From contig CAXKVV010000381.1 in assembly GCA_964058805.1 (NCBI GenBank), positions 1 to 54,221 on the forward strand: a stretch of DNA of 54,221 nt, read 5' to 3'. Source of the stretch: Schoenoplectus triqueter. Taxonomy: Eukaryota > Streptophyta > Magnoliopsida > Poales > Cyperaceae. This document shows positions 37,400-49,347 of this stretch, in pieces. The notes under the pieces are model-generated. The model was not told the DNA's origin. It ran no database searches and saw nothing but the letters and a program-made list of their open reading frames with translations. Each line of letters starts with the position of its first letter. Positions within the stretch are counted from its first letter, which is position 1. A program made the translations under genes and the position numbers.

Positions 37400-37590
37400 G
37401 GGGAGACGAAGATACGATCAGATCATACAGAGAGAGAGAGGGGTCAGGGTCTCAGGGACTCAGGGACTCAGGGACTCAGGGTCAGGGCTCAGGGAGACGA
37501 AGATACGATCAGATCACAGAGAGAGAGAGAGAGAGGGGTTAGGGCAGGGGGAGACGAGACGAAAATACGATCGGATCACAGAGAAAGAGA
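37400..37590. repeat. GGGACTCA minisatellite and repeated blocks near the 5' end of the hAT
   Basis: CAGGGACT(CAGGGACT)n units at about 37443-37495 lie between copies of GAGACGAAGATACGATCAGA (near 37404, 37494 and, diverged, 37550), next to GA microsatellites. Internal to the transposon, upstream of its transposase gene. Confidence 0.85.
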
Positions 37591-37904
37591 GGGGAGACGA
37601 AGAACCACAGGGCACAGCGGCGCGGCGCCTAGGGTTAAGCATCCTTCTTTTTACATTACCAAGGCGTGACTCCCCTGCAATTCAAAATATTCTATACAAG
37701 TAGAATACTGGACGAAAGAACGAAATTATACGAAACGAAATGGGTTTGTGTCGTGTTTCGTTTCGTTTTCCTAGCGACGACTCAGTTTCGTGTTTCGTTT
37801 CGCTGAGCCAACGAAACCAAAATTCATTTCGTTTCACGTTTCGTTCGAGCGAAACGAAACGTTGAAACGCAAAATTTCGTTGCGTTGACAGCCCTAATTG
37901 CCCG

Positions 37905-39753
37905 TATGGCCCTAGTTCAAGGTCGCATGTGGTCCAAGGTAGAGAGTTGGTTATGTGCGCGGTATTGAGCACAATGTGTTTTCTTGCTTGAAATTTACTA
38001 AAATTTGATCACGATATGGTTAAGACCTATTGTTAATTATGTAAATTTATAAAATCACAACCCCTAGATGAGTGCACGCTTAGCTATTGTCTACGAGTGC
38101 TTGCGTGTCAATTCAAGTTTGAAACAGTTGGTGCTTGTTGACGCATTTGGCCAAGTCAAAATATACTGTTCACAACTTAACAATTATTTTGAATTTATAT
38201 ACATGGTGTATGAACTCTCCTAATTCCTAACGTTTTATCTTAAAGTTTAATTATGCTTGACTAGTAAAAATGCAAATGCTATCTCAAATCTAAATATTAA
38301 AAATTGAGTTAATCTGTCATGAATCTCTGTCAACTACCGTCATTTTTTCATCAAACGGTGTTGTTGTTATTTCTTGATAACTCTCTTTCCTTCGGTGAAC
38401 AAATCAATTTTAACCATTTGAACACATAAAATGGAAGACTGAAGTTTCTTCCTATGCATTGCAGAATCGGCCTTAAAAATTATTCACACACGGACAGGTT
38501 AATATTTTGCTAAAGCTGATTAAAAGATAATTGGAAATTATAATGTTCTTTAATTTCTAAAGCGAATTGCATATATAAGCAGTCCCTCCACTTTAACCTT
38601 CATCTATGTTTTGATAATGACTAACAAATGAATATTATTTTATTTAAGTTCTGACAAGATTAACTGCTCTAATCCTCTGTATTGGACAATTAATTCATTA
38701 GGTGAAGGGGACAACTTTTGTGTATTGCTAATTTCAATGGATAGTCTTGAGATTCCTGTCATGTAGAATGTAAAAGGATTTTTCTGAGGCGGTCCTTCAC
38801 CGTGTGAAGTACTTCAGAAAATTTATGTTCCACGGAAATGGTCTGAATCTGCTATTTTTTTCCTAACAGCGAGCAGGATTCTAATTTTTAAATCGGATGA
38901 TAAAAAATTATCAAATAACAATTATGCGAATCTTAAGAAAGATAAAATTGACTCGAGAAGTCAGATTCCGAAGAGCAGACCCTGCTCGTCGGTTCGGGGA
39001 ACAACAAATTTCATTCCTCCATGAAAACATCCATGATCCCTGGAATGTAAATGATAAAACTGGCCCGAAATAGAGAGGAGAGGAGAGGAGAGGAGAGAGA
39101 ATGTAGGATCAGAACGCATTTACTATTTCAATCCGGGAACCAAAATAGCAACGGTGATCAACTGGTCATGAACGGAAATAACAAAGAGGTTTTGTTATTT
39201 TGGTAAATTTTCAAAACCTATTTTCCTAAGATTTCCAGTTCTTTGGTTATTAATTGAAAAATTGGGTGCAGCCCTTTCCGGTCTCCACCAAGCTCCGTTC
39301 TAGTTTTCTTGTTTAGTTGCTTTAGGTGTTATAAAAGAGTGAGGTTATGGTGTATTATAATGTATGGATGTATTTGTAAATTAAATTAAAATTTTAAATT
39401 TTATATAAAATATGGTTGATCTGAAAAATTTAATATAATTTTATTATCAAACTCAACTAGCTAGTCAAATTTAATATTTTTTTTAAAAAATATCCTATTT
39501 TTTACATGAGGAGAAAATTGTTTGATTTAAAAATTTTGGATCGTCTAATGTGATGATTTTCTCCTTATGCAAAAAAAAGCAAAAAAGTTTCAAAAAATAT
39601 AAAATTTATCTAGCTAGTAGATTTTGATATGTAGATTATATTAAATGGTTCAGATAAGTCATATTTTACATAAATTTTAAAATTTTGAGATAATGCACGA
39701 ATGCATCTGTGCATTGCAATGCACTATAGCCTCTAAAATATTCTAAATATGCT
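37905..39753. other. Intergenic, no gene seen
   Basis: The first 300 bases form a more GC-balanced continuation of the sequence at 32900-33016, so the hAT landed inside it, but I do not recognise the host repeat. A GAGAG(GAGAG)n microsatellite lies near 39070-39100. No supported gene. Confidence 0.4.
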
Positions 39754-39844
39754 CAACAACAACAACAAAGCCTTTAATCCCAAATAAATTGTGGTAGACT
39801 AGAAATGAAACTCAATCAAAAAGCATAAGATCAAAGATCTCAAA

Positions 39845-40015
39845 TCTCAATGATAATAATGAGGATGATGAGAAAAATAATAATAAATAAATATAAATAA
39901 AATAAATAAATACATAAAAATGATAATGGTGATGGTGATGACAATATGATAATAATAATGATGATAATGATGCTGATAATATGTTAATAATAATAATAAT
40001 AGTACAATAAACCTC
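39845..40015. repeat. Degenerate ATGATAATG/AATAAATA simple repeat
   Basis: A run of TGATAATGATGATAATGATG-type and AATAAATAAA-type units with interruptions, next to the LINE 3' end. Non-coding. Confidence 0.85.
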
Positions 40016-40218
40016 TATTATAAAATCTATTTCTAAATCCTAAAATTTAAACCTTAAAATACTAAAAATCTAAGAACCTAAAGATTATAACTCTACTACT
40101 AGACTCTAACTCCTAAATCATGGTTCAAGTACATGAATCGTCTTCTTCCAAGCACTCATATCCAAAGCAAACTCTTTGGATATATTTTATTCATTCAAAT
40201 TTTTTTTATTGCTTCCTC

Positions 40219-41640
40219 TCATGTCAGTCTTGGTCGACATTTTGCTCTTCTTGTGTTTTCAGGATGACTTAGAATATCACTGCGTATTGGTGCTTCAGGA
40301 GGTCTTCGTTGGATATGACCAAACCATCGCAAACGGTATTGGACTAACTTCTCTTGAATTGGTGCTACCCCAAGTTTGCCCCGAATATCATCATTTATGA
40401 TTCGATCTTTCCTTATGTGGCCACATATCCAATGCAACATTCGTATTTTAGCTACACTCATCTTCTGGATGTGTTGTCCTTTTGTAGCCCAATATTCTGC
40501 GCCATACATCATCGTAGGTCTAATCGTTGTCCTATAGAACTTATCTTTTAGTTTGTTTGGGACCTTCTTGTCATAGAGAATACCAGATGTTTGTCTCTAT
40601 TTCACTCATCGGGCTCTTATTTTATAACTAACATCTTCATCGATCTCTCCGTCACTCTAGAACATCGATCCTAAATACCGAAATGTGTCATTTATGGGTA
40701 CTACTTGTCCGTCCAAACTCACATCTCCATCATCTGAGTTTTCCCCGCTGAACTGACACCTCATATATTCAGTTTTGGTCCTACTAAGTCTAAAACATTT
40801 TGATTCTAAAGTTTGTCTCCACAACTCCAATTTCTGATCGACTCTAATTCTGCTATCGTCAATCAGCACCACATCATCAGCAAAGAGCATACACCAAGGA
40901 ATATCTCTTTGTATGTCATTTATGATCCCATCCATCACTAAGGTGAAAATATATGGATTTAATGCCGACCTTTGATGTAATCCTATCTTAATAGGAAATA
41001 CATCGGACTCGCCGTCACATGCAATGACACAAGTCACAATATTTGTGTACATATCCTTAATAAGAGTAATGTATTTTGTTATGACTCATTTGTTTTCAAG
41101 CGCTCACCATATGATATTTCTTGGTATTTTATCATATGCTTTCTCTAAATCAATAAATATCATATGTAGGTCCTTTTTTTGTTCCTAATATCTCTCCATA
41201 AGTTGTCATATCAAGAAAATCGTCTCCATGATGGACCTCTCAAGCATAAAATCAAATTAATTTTTAGAGATAGTTGTTAGTTTTCTTAAACAACGCTCGA
41301 TCACTCTCTCCCAAAGCTTCATGATATGACTCATGAGTTAAATTTTTCTGTAATTAGTATAACTTTGAATATCTCATTTATTCTTGAAGATTGATACTAA
41401 TACACTTCTTTGTAACTCATCAGGCATCTTATTGGATCGAAAAATAATATTAAATAGCCTATTGAGCCACACTATTGTTATATCTTCAAGACATCTTCAT
41501 ACCTCAATCGGAATGTCATCAGGTCCTAACGTTTTATCTGTTTTCATCTTTTTTAAAACTTCTTTCATCTCAGGCTCTTAAATTCTCCGAACAAAATGCA
41601 TATATGCCTTTTTTTAGTATCCACCTTAGTATTCATTGTA
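40219..41640 (-). pseudogene. LINE reverse-transcriptase relic
   Basis: Fragments of one reverse transcriptase in different frames. Near 41580-41100 are pieces such as KTDKTLGPDDIPIEV and FIDLEKAYDKIPR, broken by stops. At 41052-40657 a longer frame carries the catalytic-site motif [13 protein letters not shown] and the LSRTKTEYM block. At 40512-40219 the C-terminal block reads GAEYWATK, RMLHWICGH and LRWFGHIQRRP. Several stops and frameshifts make it inactive. The order and motifs fit plant RTE-type non-LTR elements. Confidence 0.88.
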
Positions 41641-43439
41641 CCATTTTTTTTAAATAGATATGTTGTATATATAGTGGCAAAATAGTTAGATATTAAGAGT
41701 AAGACAGCTACTTTTGGCTCATAATTTTTTAAAGAAATGATCAAATTTTGTGTTCTTTTTATATTGAACTAATTACATTTAACGAAAATATACTTTTTTT
41801 TCAGAATACTTAATTACTTCTTTTCAACATTTTCTAACTTTATTTAACATTTATAATATAATTTTCGAGCAGTGTTTGATATGGTTTGGAATTATAAAAA
41901 TGATCCCCCATGTGATTTTTGCTCTATCATCGGACACATCTTGAAAAGCGTAATCATATAAAAAAGAAACTAGTACATGTTACAATAATCCAAGCATTTA
42001 CAGAACTATTATTTTATCAAAAATAAGTTAATAACTCATTCAATTTCTTTTAGGAGTATGAATTCATATAAATATACTTTTTGTCGATCAAATGTTAATT
42101 ACGCAAACAATATATTTGTTAAAAAAATAACTAAAACTCGATATATTAGACACAAATTCACAAAATGAATACTATTAATTATTAAGAAATGAATTTCTCT
42201 CCTGACTCCCTTTTTTTCTCTCTTAGCAAACTCCTCATTCTCTTGTTAATTTATACAAGCACCTGATCCATGACTCTTTATTTTATATATACTTAGAGAC
42301 AAGCACCTGATCCAATCCAGACCGGGAGGCAGGAAATCTCTGAACTAGATATAATTACTGGCTTATCCAATTATTTTTTTATTCGGACAGGATACTCTTA
42401 TAAAAAAACTTTAAAAATCTTTAAAATATAATCTGTTGTTTTATTCTCTTGACTTGCGAGCAAATGTACAAAATTGGAAGACAAAACTCACCTTCAAACA
42501 AAAAAAAAAGGTCCGGCAGCTTCAACTTGAAAATCCAATGTAATTAACAAGATATGTTTAACAGAAAATAATTCATTTTTAAATACACTATCACGTGCTA
42601 ATTCTCTGGTTCAAAACCCATGATTTTCACACGGTTCAATGTTTTGTTGAATCATAAAATATTGATTCAAGATATGACTGCTTTCCTCAGGCGATAAGAT
42701 AATAGGAAACCGCTTGCATGTTTCCTTTCGCAGTTTTAGCAACCAAGCACGCTTATTTGACTGACTCTCTCTCCTTTCGTTGCAACGCACAGGACATGTC
42801 CATTAGTTGGTTTTCATCTATGAGAGAGACTTTTATATTATAATGAATTAATGAGAGACAGCAATAGCTGACGCCATATATATTCATATTATAGTACGCA
42901 ATATGCATTTACTATGGTCACATATGTATATACATGAATGAATCTAGACAAGTCTATTTATTTTTGTTAGTAAAGATAGTATTTAGATTTTGAATGACTG
43001 AATTGTCTACTATTTTATTCTCAAGTTACATATTTATATTAGAGAATTATAAGAGATAAAAAAAATAATAATACAAAAAATCAAAAAAGTAATTAATATA
43101 AAATTCTATAGATTTCTTTAGATTGAATACTATATATTCTAACAATTTTCATTATTAAGAACTCCTAGAATTAAGCCTAACCTAAAACAATCATAACAAA
43201 AAATAACCATCTTACCCACAAATAATTGAATTGCACTCAATGTACAAATAATTGAATTGCACTCAAATGAATCTCTCGCACTAACTTGTTTGTTACAACT
43301 GGAGAAGGTGCATTTCCGAAACCCATATCACCACAGCCTCACAGGTATGAAAGCTTTGAAGTCAACGTTTCTCGCATACTTCTTACTTTCTGGTAGACGA
43401 ACTGGTAGCTAATACCGAATAAATTATACAAATTAAAGG
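41641..43439. other. Intergenic, no gene seen
   Basis: AT-rich region between the LINE relic and the promoter of the plus-strand kinase. AATAATTGAATTGCACTCAA is repeated in tandem near 43221-43266. No coding frame is supported. Confidence 0.45.
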
Positions 43440-44536
43440 GCAAATCTCCCGTTCTCCCTCTCTCTTTCTCTATAACCAATAACTACCGCATCTACACGCC
43501 ATCTCTCAATCCTCTCATAGATACGAGCGCCTGTCTACTAACTTGCGCCGCATCTGTCTAAGCTTCTTCCTTCCGAACAGAATCTTGTAATTCTCTCGTT
43601 TTGCTTGGTTTTTTGTTGGTTTTTTGTTCGTCTTTTAGTTTTCTAATTTGGTATCTGATTTTGCCCATTTACAGGGATTTTTGAACTGGTATTGGGATTG
43701 ACTCTTTGGTAACTTGCACCAGCTGGAGTTTATTATCTGCTCATTCACCTGCCTTAAATTTCCTGGGTAAACTCTACTTTATCAGTTTCATTCAATTTTT
43801 TGAACGAATTAGTAATACATTTTTTTTTCTCTTTTTTTGGTGTACTGTAATTTTTATGCTATTAATACTTATTGTATGTGAACGATATTCCCTTGCTGAA
43901 CTTAATTAGTGTAGTTGATGTAAAAATGATTTGTTCTTCCATTATGGTTCAAAGAAGTTGAATAGGTTTTGTTCTTTTTAATCTTTTGTTGCAAGATATT
44001 TTAGTAAACACCCAACTGGTCTAAAAGCATTTTAATGGAAGGATGTTATTCCCATTATTACTTTTGAGAAGGGACAAATTGAAATAACATCGTCTCTCTT
44101 TCACATTTGATCTATCTCAACTGGATATTATGTTTGCTTCAAGGGGAAAAAAGAACCAATCATAGTTAAACCTCGTGTCCAGTTCAATATTTAATGGAGG
44201 CTGTTGCAATTTGATGGTCGCCTTTTTAGAAGCTTGATGGACCACATCGACTCGGTTTGACATTTGTGGATTTTTCTAAGTGGTTTCATGACCTAACTAA
44301 TTTAATTTTTTTTCGTCCTTAGTATGGTCCTAATTTACTTATATTAAAGTACTTTTGGTACCAAGGTGGTAGATAAAGCCTTGGTTGATAATAAAGGCGT
44401 TCATTCTTTCCTTTTGTAGACCACAATGTCATTTTGAGATATCTGCCTAATACAAATATTATAATTTTGGATAGGTTGTGATTGATCAGAAGAGACAAGC
44501 CTTAGGCAGGGAAAACACAGATCGGTTACGCCAGTA
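43440..44536 (+). promoter_or_regulatory. Promoter and intron-containing 5' leader of the CRPK1-like kinase
   Basis: A CT-rich core (43456-43475, ending CTATAACCAAT) is followed by GC-balanced leader sequence to about 43690, then T-rich sequence typical of an intron. The coding exon at 44537 has no splice acceptor immediately before its ATG, so its 5' leader continues upstream, perhaps to the TTTGTAG near 44419. Boundaries cannot be fixed without transcripts. Confidence 0.45.
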
Positions 44537-47500
44537 ATGAGTTGCTTCTGTGGCTTATTTGGGAAAAACAGTGTGCTTGAAACTGTTCGACAAAATGAAG
44601 GTATGTGCCCCAATTTTTGCATTAGTTGGTCATCTCAAACAGGGCTTACATAGTTCAAATTTGGTCATGGTGGCTATAAATAATGTTCAGCTAATACCAA
44701 TTAAAAAACACTGAAGTGTACTTTTTCCATTTCTGCCATTCCTTTTTTTGTGTGTGTGTTGGGGGGGTTACCTTTTCTTCTCACACTATCTGTTACTTAC
44801 CTTTACATCTGTATATTTTTCAGATATTCTGGGTGTCAACAGAATTAAAATATTCGCTTACAATGAATTGAGAAAGGTCACTGATGGCTTTAGCATTGCA
44901 AATAAGATTGGTGAAGGAGGTTTTGGTTCAGTCTATAAGGTAATATCTCATTTGCAGTATTTGTTGTATGTTGATTGATAGGGGTTCCTCTTCTTGAGTT
45001 AAATATTCTGCTCTCTCTGAAAATGCATGTCTAGTATTTTCTATTTCTGATTTATGATGAATAAACCATTGTGTTATTTGTTAATAGCAAGCGTCTGCTG
45101 ATTCTGAAATTAATTATTTTCGACTTCAGTTTTATATAGCTAGTTCATCTTTATAGGACATCAACTCCAATATCATGATTTTTGTTCAATTTCTGGTCAG
45201 GAAATATGAGTGCATTGTCTAACTTTTGAACTTAATAATGAGCTTATCATCATTACTGGCCAATCTTTTTATTACTTATAACAATGTACCATTTACCTTG
45301 TGTTAGGTTTCTATTCCAAATTTCTTCTTTTTTAAAGTTTTTTTTTCTCAAATATCTTAGGGTTGAAGGATGCTTCTGGAAATTTTTTAGTCCAATTTTG
45401 CACAAGAAATAAGCACCAAGCAAATTATTGGCTATGGAAAAACTGAATCATATTGCATTTCTGAATAGGCTAATTTCATATAATAAATTATCTGGTTTGC
45501 ATGATATAGGGAAAGCTGAAAGATGGGACCTTTGTGGCAGTTAAGGTTCTCTCCTCAGAATCTAGACAAGGTGTGCGGGAGTTTTTGACTGAATTAACGG
45601 TTATATCAGACATAAATCACGAAAACCTTGTCAGGTTATATGGTTGCTGTGTTGAAGGCACCCATCGAATTCTTGTCTATCCTTATATGGAAAATAATAG
45701 TCTCGCTCAAACACTTCTAGGTGCGAAATACAATTTTTATCTTTTTTTTATATTTGATAGAAGTGGAGCTGAAATACGTTATTTATCGTTCTTTTATTTT
45801 TTAAGTACAATTTTTTTTTTTTGGGAATTGGGATGGGTAATTGCTAGAAGGTGTTCAACATCTGTTGTTCAGACTGCAGATGATTACAGCACTACCAAGT
45901 CCTTACCTGCACTGGTATTATCTGGACAAGCACTCTCCTCGAGTGCAGTATGCCTCTCTGCTCAAGAACTGGTTAGGATGGTACCACCTTGTCCAGTACC
46001 AGTAGCATGTCAGTATGCACTGTATTATACCAGAACATTCATGAAGTTTCAGTTGTATCTCAGATAATTTCTTTTAATATTTGACCCCTTTCTTGCCTGT
46101 GTGTCAATTCAGTCAGTTGGCATCTTTTAAGAAGTGTCAAGAGATCAGCAATTCATTTGAATTTATTTTCCAATGCAGGTCGAAACCCTGATAATTTGGA
46201 GTTCAACTGGAAGACTCGTGTGAAGCTCTGCATAGGGGTAGCCCGTGGCCTGGCATTCCTTCATGATGAAATTAGACCTCCTATTATACACAGAGATATA
46301 AAAGCTAGTAATGTATTACTAGACAAAGATTTAACCCCTAAGATTTCTGATTTTGGATTAGCTAAGCTTCTCCCTCCTAATGCCACCCATGTCAGCACTA
46401 GGGTTGCTGGTACCATGTAAGAAATTTTCATTCTTTTATGTTATCTTAATTTTAGAGATAAGAAAACAAGGGAGTTCAAACATTTAGATTTGAAGCTTGA
46501 TGTCAGTATGAAGATCAAAAAAGTTTCTGATTTTTATTTGTTGTGTTTAATTTAGAGGCTACTTGGCTCCAGAATATGCTATCAGAGGTCAGGTGACTAG
46601 AAAGTCGGATATATACAGTTTTGGGGTTCTTTTGTTGGAAATTGTAAGCGGTAGATGCAACACCAACACTAGGCTGCCTTATGAGGAACAGTTTCTTCTT
46701 GAACGAGTATGTTTCATTTTAACTTGATAATCATCCTTATTTTATTAACTACTGATTTTTTTTTTTCATTTTTGTTGTTTTGGGACCACAATGAAACATG
46801 CTAGGGGATTGACTTGGAACAATTATTGACATTGATGGTTGGCATGTCAACTACTGTCAGTGTTTCTTGTGGTTCTGCAAAGATGTGATCGTGTCCTTGT
46901 GTCCCTGTTATTTATTTAATTTTTGTTCAATGAACATTGACACATGCTGACCAAATAATTGGAGACAGCAAGAGAGAGAGAGCAAGTAGCCTTGGCAGTT
47001 TCTGCCAAGCTTATCAAAATAAAAATAAAGAGAGAGAGAGAGAGAGAGAGAGTAATACTGATATTAAGGAAATGAACCGAAGTAGAGTTGTACTTCAACA
47101 TAGTGCTCGTTAGAAACCAAAACGAGCATACAATGTACAAAAATACTAGAGAAACAAAAAACTAATGTACATAGCACATGGAAATTGAGTTTTCTAATTT
47201 AGGTATCTTCTGTGTAACACCATAATTTTTTTTTCTCCTTGCAGACATGGGCATTGTATGAGCAGGGAAATCTAGAGAAGATAGTTGATTGCTTTTTGGG
47301 AAATGATTTGGACATAGAAGAGGCAACTCGTTTCTTAAAGGTTGCGCTATTGTGCACCCAAGATGCTACCAAATTACGCCCTTCTATGTCGATAGTTCTA
47401 AAGTTGCTTACAGGGGCGAAAGACATAGGCACAGAGAGAATCACCAAACCTGCAGTAATTAGTGATTTTATGGACCTAAAAGTGAGAAACACAAAAGAAA

Positions 47501-47622
47501 ATCATAATTTTGGTCAAGTATCGACCACTTTTTGTTCATCAGCTGTAGCCACCACAGCTTTTTCTTCAGAGGATGATACAACACTTCTTTCAGTGGCTTC
47601 CTCTGACAGGGACTTCAAGTGA
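44537..47622 (+). CDS. CRPK1: CRPK1-like receptor-like cytoplasmic Ser/Thr kinase, complete
   Basis: Six coding exons: 44537-44600, 44824-44939, 45510-45720, 46179-46416, 46556-46706 and 47245-47622. They join in frame to 385 residues, close to the family length. There is no signal peptide or membrane segment; the N-terminus MSCFCG has cysteines that could be acylated. Kinase landmarks: Gly loop GEGGFG 51-56, Lys72 in VAVK, Glu88 in the C-helix, HRDIKASN with Asp170 and Asn175, DFG Asp188, and an APEY motif after the activation loop. It is an RD kinase. The tail ends in [12 protein letters not shown] followed by a Ser/Thr-rich stretch, as in Arabidopsis At1g16670/CRPK1, which phosphorylates 14-3-3 proteins in the cold response. 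Function is inferred from similarity; close paralogues exist, so the symbol is tentative. Confidence 0.95.
46965..47053. repeat. GA microsatellite in kinase intron 5
   Basis: Two GAGAGA runs (46971-46981 and 47030-47052) within the intron between 46706 and 47245. No effect on splice sites is visible. Confidence 0.9.
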
Positions 47623-49338
47623 AAATCTGTACTTGTCACTTGTCAGGGGGATTCTTCTGGGAGAACATCCAATAAGGCTTGTAAATTTTGTGCATATATC
47701 CTATTGAGAAATCAGAGGTGTTGCAAATTCTATCTATTGTTTTATTCTTTTTTCTTTTTTCTGGGGCAAGTTCTATGAACTTTAAAAGGTTTGGTGATTT
47801 TTTTTTTCGCGGTGCAGTGTATATACTTAGGGAGATTGCAAGGATTCACAAAGTTGTTCTATTTTCCTATTTTATCAACCCAATTTATGTTTGATGAGTT
47901 GCGTTGTTAGATGTTAGTTAGTCATGGATTTTAAATCTGCAAAAGCAGTGTTTTTAGCTAGTGGAAAGTAAAGTGAAGTCAGTTACTTAAATCTTGTGTA
48001 AATTTTTTGTACTTTACTTATATCAAGGCTATAAAATTGGTTTTACTCCAGCATTTTTTTTCACCAAACTATTTTTTTTTATCTAGTTATAAATGCTAAA
48101 TAAGTTAGGGTAAACACTTAAGAGTTTTTTTTTTACCTTACACTGTGCTTCTGAAGAGTGTAGATGAGGGAAATGGAGAGGATAGAAAGAATGACCATAA
48201 AATTTTACTTTTTCAAATACATTTACTTGCCCCACCTCACCACCAACAATTACAAAAGGATGAGGATCCCTTAATAATTAATTATTTTGATAATCTTAAC
48301 AAGCAATTTTATATTTATAAATTCATTAAATAATAGAAAAAATTACAAACGATTTCTTAAATTTATGAATTAATTGTGTTAAGTTTCATACAATTTGATT
48401 GTCATTTGATATTTCATTAAAATTAATTGTCATATAATTTTATAATCTTTGATGACGATCAATCCATAAGTTTAAAATATATTTGTAAAGATTTTTTTCA
48501 TTTTTGAAGATTTTTATGAATTTATATGAAATTAGTTTTCAAAATTGTCAAAATATTTAATTGTTCATCAATTTTGGTGTCACTCGATGTATCATCAGAG
48601 TATATATAAGATTTTACTCTCCACCCTTATAAAAAGGTCCATCAATTTGATAAGTCTTTACTCTCCTCTCACACATTTATTCTCCAATTCCCTTCTTTTC
48701 CTCTCCCTTAGAACACGCGCATAGAATATTTTTGGAAGGAATGAAAGTCTTCATTACAACTAATTGACGTGCGGAATATAAAACCCTGCACTTACAAGAG
48801 AAGGTTTCACGATTAAAAAAAAAAGGCAATGATGATGATTAGGATGATTTCATAAAATAAAATTTTGCGGGACTAGCTATAGTACGCGGCTAATTTAAGA
48901 ACTAGCTATAGTACGAATTATTCAAAACCGGAGTTTGACAAGGTTAATTTAAGAACTAGCTATAGTACGCGGCTACGCGCTCCACCGCGTTATAAATTAT
49001 ATACCAAATATATTATTGAATGACAACAAATCATATGCGAATTTTTTTGCATAATATACGAGGTAAGAATTAATTAAAGTTGCAAGATTAATTTATTATT
49101 TTTCTATCTATAAATGCCAACAGAAAATGACTACAAAGAAAACCTTTGTATTTTCTAAATCCACGTGATATGAAAATTTTGATAAGGATGACTCGCTTAA
49201 CTATTCGAATATTCTTTACAAAATCTGAGCTACAATTGGAAATATCAAATTAACCAATTTTAAAATAACACATAATATAAAACAACACAGCACATTAAAT
49301 TAACCCAGGAACCTTTGCAAATTGAATGGTGTTACAGA
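47623..49338. other. 3' flank of the kinase and intergenic DNA
   Basis: The first few hundred bases are the probable 3' UTR of the CRPK1-like gene; I cannot name one poly-A site. Beyond about 48100 the sequence is AT-rich with no gene. A short repeat ACTAGCTATAGTACG occurs three times between 48872 and 48969. Confidence 0.5.
48872..48969. repeat. Three copies of ACTAGCTATAGTACG
   Basis: Copies at 48872-48886, 48901-48915 and 48955-48969. The last two are preceded by the same AATTTAAGA. The first and third are followed by CGGCTA. The core CTAGCTATAG is nearly self-complementary. Role unknown. Confidence 0.85.
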
Positions 49339-49347
49339 GGATTATAT

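Larger units (their letters stand above)
33025..37896 (-). mobile_element. Complete hAT-superfamily DNA transposon
   Basis: 4872 bp. The left end TAGGGGTGTCAA and the complement of the right end TAGGGCTGTCAA form a 12-bp terminal inverted repeat with one mismatch. The flanking 8-bp target duplications are GTTGCCCG (33017-33024) and ATTGCCCG (37897-37904), 7 of 8 identical. Both subterminal zones (33055-33215 and 37725-37880) carry multiple ACGTTTCGTTT-type motifs, likely transposase-binding sites. The transposase gene on the minus strand has no visible inactivating change. Tandem repeats fill the non-coding parts. Cut-and-paste movement is inferred from the family. Confidence 0.93.
39754..41640 (-). 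mobile_element. 5'-truncated RTE-type LINE, decayed
   Basis: On the minus strand the element ends with GGGATTAAAGGCTTTGTTGTTGTTG (split here only by position, 39754-39775), the (TTG)n tail typical of plant RTE-clade LINEs. Reverse-transcriptase blocks lie upstream between 41640 and 40657, and the conserved C-terminal domain at 40219-40512. The 5' end, endonuclease included, is missing. A simple-repeat stretch (39845-40015, ATGATAATG-like) interrupts the 3' part. No target duplication was identified. Confidence 0.85.

Noticed and set aside
45534..46067. Long frame extending kinase exon 3 into the next intron
   Set aside because: The family sequence stops at the donor at 45721 and resumes at 46179 with matching phase; the tail is intron.
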